From the NCBI GenBank assembly GCA_946887065.1, contig CAMPKL010000048.1, positions 1-12,065 on the forward strand: a stretch of DNA of 12,065 nt. Direction: 5' to 3'. The position numbers were made by a program, and so were the translations under genes. Within the stretch, counting starts at the first letter, position 1. The number at the start of each line of letters is the position of its first letter. Of this stretch, positions 7,049-12,065 are shown piece after piece. The notes below the pieces were generated by a model, which saw only the letters and a list, made by a program, of their open reading frames with translations, was not told the DNA's origin and searched no databases. Source of the stretch: an uncultured Bryobacterales bacterium (GTDB lineage: Bacteria; Acidobacteriota; Terriglobia; Bryobacterales; UBA6623).

Positions 7049-7309
7049 AGGTCATAACTTTTCTGGAGATAATTTCATTCCGTCCCATAATTCCGCACAA
7101 TATTTGCGGGGTATCCGGAACGCCGTCACTCGTTGATCCTGCCGGACTTAGCTCCGATCTCGACGGCCGAGACCATTTGAGTCGGGTCGCGATTGAAACG
7201 ACATTTGCATTTTTCGGTTGAACTTTCCGCTCAGGTTGGAGCAGTCTTAACGGACGACAGAGGCCCGGCTGCACGCCTGGCAACACGGGCCCTTAAGGAA
7301 GGAAGGGAA
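7049..7309. other. Divergent control region between the regulator and the zinc-finger/HTH gene
   Basis: This stretch holds no supported gene. It contains the second ATTTCATT half-site (7072-7079), a CATAAT hexamer at 7086-7091 without a matching -35 element, and a small hairpin TCTCG (7158-7162) / CGAGA (7168-7172). An in-frame TTG at 7193 would extend the downstream gene by 39 codons but has no ribosome binding site. The rightward transcript probably has a leader of up to about 200 bases. Confidence 0.45.
7297..7302 (+). promoter_or_regulatory. Strong Shine-Dalgarno site fixing the start at 7310
   Basis: GGAAGG lies seven bases before the ATG at 7310, within the purine run AAGGAAGGAAGGGAA. 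It decides the start of the zinc-finger/HTH gene over the upstream TTG at 7193. Several neighbouring genes lack any such site. Confidence 0.75.
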
Positions 7310-7900
7310 ATGGACTGGAACAAACGGGACCTTGAATTCTTGGCAAGGTCCGACTGCCCGCTCTGCAAAGGAGAGGGCCGTACGCCATCGAACCAGAGAG
7401 TGATTCAGCCTTGCGATTGCTCTCTGAAGGGAATATTTCGCGCCTGCTACGCGCGGTTCCGGGATTGCGTCAGCGACGGAAGAGCGTTGAGCCGTGTCAG
7501 TTTCGACAGATCGCCCACAGGCCGCAGCAATCGCGGCATGTGGGGCTTAAAGCGGGAAGAGTACATGGCGGACTTCCAATTGGTCGCCCGCCGCAGTTTG
7601 ACTCAGGCGGAGCATAGACTGTTTCGCTTCCACCACATCCTCGGAGCAAGCGAGGCAATGTGCGCCAAGAGGCTGGGCATCTCAACCCTAGCCGTCAAGT
7701 ACGCGATTCAGCGGCTAGAGGTGAGGCTGGGGACGGTATTCGTTTCGCTGGAGCCTTATGCGCTCTATCCGCTGTACGACTACTTCAACAAGGTCCGCTC
7801 GGAGCCAGTGAAGCCGTGCCGTTTGCCCCCCGCAAGGGCGACGGCGCCGGTGGTTCCTCGATTGCCTGTGAGACAACAAGGCCAGAGACTGATCGCCTAA
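7310..7900 (+). CDS. Zinc-finger-like and sigma-region-4-like HTH protein
   Basis: A 196-residue protein with two recognisable parts. Residues 16-37 hold a Cys cluster: CPLCKGEG (the CxxCxGxG form seen in DnaJ zinc fingers) and, 15 residues later, CDC, enough for one zinc site. C46 and C53 lie nearby. Residues 98-144 begin LTQAEHRLFRFHHILG and continue with CAKRLGISTLAVKYAIQRLE, the pattern of a sigma-70 region 4-like helix-turn-helix. The C-terminus (165-196) is Pro/Arg/Val-rich and probably disordered. Zinc binding plus an HTH suggests a DNA- or RNA-polymerase-binding regulator. Phage Q-type antiterminators also combine a CxxCxGxG finger with promoter/polymerase contacts, but I cannot claim homology. 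It is divergent from the C1-like regulator and ends at a strong terminator. I do not recognise a named family. Confidence 0.72.
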   Translation: MDWNKRDLEFLARSDCPLCKGEGRTPSNQRVIQPCDCSLKGIFRACYARFRDCVSDGRALSRVSFDRSPTGRSNRGMWGLKREEYMADFQLVARRSLTQAEHRLFRFHHILGASEAMCAKRLGISTLAVKYAIQRLEVRLGTVFVSLEPYALYPLYDYFNKVRSEPVKPCRLPPARATAPVVPRLPVRQQGQRLIA

Positions 7901-7915
7901 CGAAGGGCAAAAGAA

Positions 7916-7947
7916 AAGGCAGGGCCGAGAGGCCCTGCCTTATTTAT
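7916..7947. terminator. Bidirectional intrinsic terminator
   Basis: AAGGCAGGGCC (7916-7926), loop GAGA, GGCCCTGCCTT (7931-7941) forms a perfect 11-base-pair hairpin. On the plus strand TTATTTAT follows; on the minus strand TTTTCTTTT follows the stem. It lies between the convergent zinc-finger/HTH gene (stop 15 bases before the stem) and the DUF1552 gene, and probably ends both transcripts. Confidence 0.9.
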
Positions 7948-7967
7948 CGATCATGCCCGAAGGCGGA

Positions 7968-9290
7968 TTAAATGTTTGCCAGGCGCGTGGTCGCGTCGCC
8001 GAAAGCGTCCATCTTGACGCCCATGCGGTCCATTAGCGAGAGGTACAGGCTGCACATCTTGCGCTCTTCGTCGGGCTTCCCGAGATAGTTGAGGGCCCGT
8101 CCGGTTTCCAGGGCACCGCCCATGCCGCCGGCCAGAATAACAGGCAGCCTGCTGTTGTCGTGCAGACGGCCGATCCAGAGGTTCGACAGGAACATTATGC
8201 AGGAGTTATCCAGCACGGTGCTGTCGCCTTCGGGCATCGATTCCAGCTTCTGCGCCAAGTACACCAACTGCTCGACGTGCCAGCGGGCGACCCGCTCGTA
8301 GGAGTCCGAGTTGTTGTTGTGCGAGGCTGCGTGGTGACCGTCCGACACTTCGAGGAACGGGTAGTACTGTGCCGACAAGTCGCGCGAAATCAGCATCGAT
8401 GCGACGCGCGTGCGGTCGCTCTGGAAGGCCATCGCGATGATGTCCATCAGCAGCTTGGAGTGTTCGCGCAGATCTTCCGGCAAGCCGTTCGCCGGGCGCT
8501 CCATGGTCCAGGTCGGCTTGTTCGTTTCCTTGGCCTTGTCTTCGGCCTTGTCCATGTTCTTGCGCATGCTCTCGACGCGGCGCTCGACTTCGCGGACGCT
8601 GGTCATGTATTCATCCAGCTTCGCGCGGTCGCTTGAACTGATCTCTTTGCCGAGTGATTCCGCGCGGTCCTTGACCCGGTCCAGGATCGAGATGTTGCGC
8701 AGGCTGCTGCGGTTCTCGAACAGGTTATCGAAGGCCAGCGACGGATAAACTTCCACCGGCACCGGCGAATCAGGGTTCTGCCAAGAGATGTGCGAACTGT
8801 AGGCCAGCGAGAAATTCGTCTCGTGGAAGCCGGTCATCGGCTGTTCGCAAGAGAGCACGATGCTCGCCTGCGGCGTCTCTTCGCCGACATGGTTGGCGAT
8901 GACCTGGTCCATCGAGATGCCCGAGCGGATGATGGCGCCCTTGTCGAAATGCACGCCCGAAAGCAAGTTGCCCGTTTGCGCCGGGTGAATGCCCTGCCCC
9001 GTGGCGTGCTTGTTGAACAGGCCGTCGATGACGTTCACTTTCTGCTTGATCGGTTCAAGCGGCTGCAACGTCTTGCTGAGCACCATGTCGGCGCCCTGGC
9101 CAGTGGCGCTCCAATGGTCTTCGTGGACGCCCATGCCCATGAACAAGACGCCAAAGCGCTTCGGAAACTGAGTCGGCGCGGTCGTGGCGGCCGGCGCCAT
9201 CGCTTCCAGCCACGGCAAACTCATGGCGACGCCTGCTCCGCGAAGTACGGTACGCCGCGAGATCCCTCGTTTCTTTAGTATGGTGGCCAT
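7968..9290 (-). CDS. DUF1552 family Tat-exported protein
   Basis: This 440-residue protein matches the DUF1552 family (relatives of DUF1501), whose biochemical role is unknown. The N-terminus has a twin-arginine signal, SRRTVLRG (residues 11-18), then a short hydrophobic stretch (GAGVAMSLPW) and an Ala-rich cleavage region near 28-37, so it is probably exported folded. Family-like features include RFGVLFMGMGVHEDHW near residues 45-60, DGLFNKHATGQGIHPAQTGN with conserved His residues, and SDGHHAASHNN, which may bind metal (inference from the His clusters). The ATG is preceded by GAGAGG eight bases upstream (9299-9304), inside the end of the DUF1592 gene, and only one base separates that gene's TAA from this ATG. 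The two are clearly co-transcribed. Such DUF1592-DUF1552 pairs recur in Acidobacteriota, Planctomycetota and Verrucomicrobiota. Confidence 0.93.
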   Translation of the reverse strand: MATILKKRGISRRTVLRGAGVAMSLPWLEAMAPAATTAPTQFPKRFGVLFMGMGVHEDHWSATGQGADMVLSKTLQPLEPIKQKVNVIDGLFNKHATGQGIHPAQTGNLLSGVHFDKGAIIRSGISMDQVIANHVGEETPQASIVLSCEQPMTGFHETNFSLAYSSHISWQNPDSPVPVEVYPSLAFDNLFENRSSLRNISILDRVKDRAESLGKEISSSDRAKLDEYMTSVREVERRVESMRKNMDKAEDKAKETNKPTWTMERPANGLPEDLREHSKLLMDIIAMAFQSDRTRVASMLISRDLSAQYYPFLEVSDGHHAASHNNNSDSYERVARWHVEQLVYLAQKLESMPEGDSTVLDNSCIMFLSNLWIGRLHDNSRLPVILAGGMGGALETGRALNYLGKPDEERKMCSLYLSLMDRMGVKMDAFGDATTRLANI

Positions 9291-9291
9291 C

Positions 9292-12065
9292 TTAATTACC
9301 TCTCGTCTGCGGTACGAAACTACGTTGTTCGGCGGGATCAGCGTCGCGCCTGTTCATGAACTGCGGACTGGTTACTATTGTCTCCACAAGGGCCCCAAAG
9401 CGGAAGTCATTAGCCGCTAAATTCGCTTGGGCCTGCTCAATGAGCGGTTCGTCGGAAAGCAACAAGGAGCGGCTCAACGCGTAAGCCAACATCTTCCTGC
9501 TGAGATTGTCCAGGTAGTCGTCCTGGCGATGCGCCTTGATGTAATCCTTGACGCCTTGCAGTCCTTCGCCTTGGCCCGCGTTGCCGGGGAACTCCGCGAC
9601 GGCCCCGATCATGCGGCCTGCCAAGTCATTCTCGCGGAGCTCGCCAACGGGACCGTAGCCCTCGAAGACGAGTCCGAATGAGTCGAAACGTGCGTGGCAG
9701 GAGGCGCAAAGCGGATTGGCGCGGTGCTGCTCCAAAACCTTAGGCAGCGGCAGATCAGAGGACGCCTCTTCGGCCGGCAGTTCCGGCACTACCGGCGGGG
9801 GCGGCGGAATCACCTCGCCCAGCACGCGCCGCACGACCCAATACCCGCGCTTCACCGGGCTGGTGCGCAAGCCGGGAGAGTTCTGCGTCAAAAACACGGC
9901 CATCGGCAGCAATCCGCCCCGCTCGTAGCGGTCGGCCTGATTCACGCGGACCCACTCGGTTTCGTCGCCGGAACCTTGCGGCATGCCGTAATGGCGGGCC
10001 AAGACCGGATTGACGAACGTGTAATTGCCGTAGACGAGATCCAGCACCGAGCGGTCATGAATCGCGGCGTCTTCGATAAGTCTTATTGGCTCTTCGAACA
10101 TCGCCTCGCGCAGAGCATCGTCGAACTCCGGGAATCTCTGGCGGTCCACCGAGTTGAACGTCTCGAAACGCCGGAAGTCGAGCCAGTTGCCCGCGAACTC
10201 GGCCGTCATTCCCCTGACGCGCGGATCCTTCAGCATGCGACGCGCTTGTGCGGCAAGCACTTCAGGACGGACCAGAGAGCCATCCGCGGCGTGCGAAAGC
10301 AACTCCGCGTCGGGCATGCTGGACCACAGGAAGTAGCTCAGGCGGCTGGCCAGCGCGTAGGGCGAAAGCGCCCGAGCGTCGACATCCGGTCCTAGCTTTC
10401 CGGCGGCGCCTTGGGGCGCTCCGTCGACCAGCGATGAAAAACCGTCGACCAAGTCGATGCGGTACAGGAAATCGGGCGACATCAGAATGCTGATTACCGA
10501 GTCCCGCATCGCTTCCTCGTGGGTGAGCCCGGTTTCGTCGCGCAGCTTCTTGTAGTAAGCGAGCAGGCCGTCGTTTTCCTGCTTAGTCAGCGGACGGCGA
10601 TAGGCGCGCTCGGCAAACTTCAGCAGCGCGTCCACGTGCTTCGGCTCTGCTTCTAAGTGCAGTCGCTCCAACTCACGCAAAGTCTGATCAACCTTTTGGA
10701 AGTGGCTCAGGATCGCCTCCGTCGCCAGCGGATCGTTCTCCGCCACCGGATCGTACCTCGTGAAAGGGTCCTCTGCCGCCCGCGCAGGGTTCGCGGGGTC
10801 TTCCTTCGCCTTGGCCAGGTACTTGTCGCGCATGGCCATGATCGTGACGGTGGCGTCGACCGCGGCGTCCGCGGGGCGTTCGGTGCCGGACTCGCGGCCA
10901 TTGCCGTCGACCTCGCCGCTCTGGTTGAAGTAGAACTGATCCCAGGTGCGCGCGGTGTACTCCGCCACGAAATCGAAGTCCAGCCACAGCTTCTCGAGTT
11001 CGTTCTGCCCCTCTTCGTCGAGGATCAACTCCGACAACGGCGTGTCATCGCGGGTGTAGCCCATGACGTTGTGGAAGCCCGCGCTCAAGAAGCGGCCCTT
11101 GTCATTGGAGGCGTCAGGGAAGAAACGTCCGCGCTCGCTCACGTAGAAAACGTCAGGGAAAACATTTGCGAACTCGGCGAATGCCGTCTCGTAGCGCTCA
11201 CGCTGCCCGTCGGGAACCACCAGATCCGGGTTGCCCGCGCGCGCATTAATCTGTAGCGCTCTCGCGCGGTCGTACGATTCCCTGCCCAGGCCCGGATAGG
11301 GGGGGATTGCCGGCAACTCTTCGGGAGCCTGGCTCGCTTCGCGCAGCGCTGTGCGGTCGAAGTCGCGGCGGTGCGTGGTGTAGTTGACGTATTTCCAATT
11401 GATCAGCGGCTGCGACCAAGGGCTCAGGCCTCTCACGCGCGGCGCGGCGAAGTTCATCGCCGTATCCGCGCGAAGCTTAATCACCCAATCGCGCATGTGC
11501 TCGGTGTCCGTGCGCAGCGAGCCTTCAGCGCCCGGCGCCGGCAACGCATTCCACATCTCGCGCAGCTTGGCGATTGGTCCGACGTTCTCTTTCACCGGGC
11601 CTTCGAGAATGCCCCAAACCATCGGTAGATACTTTGCGCTGATGCCCGCCTTCTCGGCGATGCTCTCCAGCGTCGCGCTGGGCTGCTTCAACTCCGCGCG
11701 ATGCTTGTAGCGCCACGCGGCCTCGAAATAGTCCGCGTAGTCGGTCGGCGCATTCTTATAGAACTCGATGATTCGCTGAATCGTGTACTTCTCTTTGTCG
11801 GTTTCAACCAACATCAAGTGCGGCGCGAAGTCGAACGAGTCGGCCTTGAACACCATGTGCTCAGCGACCTCGCGAGCCGCCTGCAGATACTTGTTCAGCA
11901 ACGCAGGCGACATCGTCAGCGACTCGCCGGAGTTATCGAAGCCCGCCAAGTTCGCCGGGTCCACCGGAAACTCGCGAGTCGGCCGCAAGTCCTGGCCGGT
12001 TAAATCGCGAATCGTGTAGTTGTATTCCGAATTGCTAAGACGCCTCGCGAGAACCGGTCCCGGAT
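9292..12065 (-). CDS. DUF1592 family protein (DUF1587/1595/1592/1588/1585), 5' end outside the window
   Basis: The reading frame is open to the right edge. The segment LARRLSNSEYNYTIRDLTG (12050-11995) is the classic start of a DUF1587 domain, so a TTG at 11988 is not the real start and the gene begins beyond the window. About 923 residues are visible. The order is DUF1587; a long unassigned stretch of roughly 300 residues or more; DUF1595 (FAERAYRRPLTKQEN ... SVISILMSPDFLYRID); DUF1592 (YALASRLSYFLWSSMPDAEL ... GNWLDFRRFE); DUF1588 with a CASCH haem-type motif (9694-9708) in CASCHARFDSFGLVFEGYG; and DUF1585 at the C-terminus (KMLAYALSRSLLLSD ... VTSPQFMNRR). Members often carry an N-terminal cytochrome c domain, which would lie outside the window here. 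The role is unknown; an exported redox or polymer-related function has been suspected from the cytochrome domains. It is coupled to the DUF1552 gene. Confidence 0.93.
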   Translation of the reverse strand, partial: PGPVLARRLSNSEYNYTIRDLTGQDLRPTREFPVDPANLAGFDNSGESLTMSPALLNKYLQAAREVAEHMVFKADSFDFAPHLMLVETDKEKYTIQRIIEFYKNAPTDYADYFEAAWRYKHRAELKQPSATLESIAEKAGISAKYLPMVWGILEGPVKENVGPIAKLREMWNALPAPGAEGSLRTDTEHMRDWVIKLRADTAMNFAAPRVRGLSPWSQPLINWKYVNYTTHRRDFDRTALREASQAPEELPAIPPYPGLGRESYDRARALQINARAGNPDLVVPDGQRERYETAFAEFANVFPDVFYVSERGRFFPDASNDKGRFLSAGFHNVMGYTRDDTPLSELILDEEGQNELEKLWLDFDFVAEYTARTWDQFYFNQSGEVDGNGRESGTERPADAAVDATVTIMAMRDKYLAKAKEDPANPARAAEDPFTRYDPVAENDPLATEAILSHFQKVDQTLRELERLHLEAEPKHVDALLKFAERAYRRPLTKQENDGLLAYYKKLRDETGLTHEEAMRDSVISILMSPDFLYRIDLVDGFSSLVDGAPQGAAGKLGPDVDARALSPYALASRLSYFLWSSMPDAELLSHAADGSLVRPEVLAAQARRMLKDPRVRGMTAEFAGNWLDFRRFETFNSVDRQRFPEFDDALREAMFEEPIRLIEDAAIHDRSVLDLVYGNYTFVNPVLARHYGMPQGSGDETEWVRVNQADRYERGGLLPMAVFLTQNSPGLRTSPVKRGYWVVRRVLGEVIPPPPPVVPELPAEEASSDLPLPKVLEQHRANPLCASCHARFDSFGLVFEGYGPVGELRENDLAGRMIGAVAEFPGNAGQGEGLQGVKDYIKAHRQDDYLDNLSRKMLAYALSRSLLLSDEPLIEQAQANLAANDFRFGALVETIVTSPQFMNRRDADPAEQRSFVPQTRGN
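9299..9304 (-). promoter_or_regulatory. Shine-Dalgarno site of the DUF1552 gene within the upstream gene
   Basis: GAGAGG on the minus strand, eight bases before the ATG, overlaps the last codons of the DUF1592 gene. It supports the ATG at 9290 and coupled translation of the pair. Confidence 0.75.

Noticed and set aside
7132..7146. GTTGATCCTGCCGGA, identical to the start of archaeal 16S rRNA
   Set aside because: The flanking bases do not continue as rRNA; the match is only 15 bases and is taken as chance.
7184..7200. GTCGCGATTGAAACG resembling the 3' end of some CRISPR repeats
   Set aside because: There is only one copy, with no spaced repeats and no cas genes nearby.
7193..7309. 39-codon N-terminal extension of the zinc-finger/HTH protein from a TTG
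   Set aside because: No ribosome site precedes the TTG, whereas the ATG at 7310 has GGAAGG at ideal spacing.
10657..11256. 199-codon plus-strand open frame opposite the DUF1592 gene
   Set aside because: Antisense shadow; the minus strand encodes recognised DUF1587-1585 domains throughout.
11986..11988. TTG as start of the DUF1592 gene
   Set aside because: The frame continues upstream into RRLSNSEYNYTIRDL, a DUF1587 hallmark, so the gene is cut by the window edge.

Overview
The window looks like chromosomal DNA of a GC-rich, free-living bacterium, most likely an Acidobacteriota of the Bryobacterales/Solibacter type. Three things suggest this: a secreted S55 (SpoIVB-like) protein of the kind common in that phylum, a DUF1592/DUF1552 gene pair (shared mainly by Acidobacteriota, Planctomycetota and Verrucomicrobiota), and a TAAAAT -10-like box a few bases before a start codon that lacks a Shine-Dalgarno site. 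The phylum call is inference; there is no rRNA or other marker here.

Layout. (1) 16-927, minus: an unrecognised four-helix membrane protein with a soluble tail. (2) 928-1124: a divergent intergenic region with short repeats and a promoter-like box. (3) 1125-6363, plus: a tight three-gene operon. Its first gene encodes a secreted S55-family protein whose two conserved blocks are in the opposite order to SpoIVB. The second encodes a secreted beta-propeller protein with Ser/Thr-rich inserts and a C-terminal beta-sandwich-like region. The third encodes a YbdG-type mechanosensitive channel. (4) 6365-7033, minus: a Cro/C1-type regulator with an S24-like domain, converging on the channel gene with one base between the stop codons. 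(5) 7034-7309: a regulatory region with a perfect inverted repeat touching the regulator's start codon. (6) 7310-7900, plus: a small protein with a DnaJ-like Cys cluster and a sigma-region-4-like helix-turn-helix, divergent from the regulator. (7) 7916-7947: a strong hairpin serving as terminator for both strands. (8) 7968-12065, minus: a Tat-exported DUF1552 protein preceded, with a one-base gap, by a large DUF1592-family protein that runs off the right edge.

How the parts may work together. The operon at 1125-6363 is an envelope module: two exported proteins and an inner-membrane tension-gated channel made from one message. The pair at 7310-12065 belongs to a known but functionally undefined exported system whose large member carries a haem-type CxxCH motif and whose small member uses the Tat pathway. 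Between them, the divergent regulator / zinc-finger-HTH pair with a shared palindromic region resembles a small two-gene switch, possibly of phage or mobile-element origin. No CRISPR array, insertion sequence, tRNA or rRNA was found. The most notable features are the permuted S55 domain and the divergent switch with a probably non-cleaving S24-like repressor.
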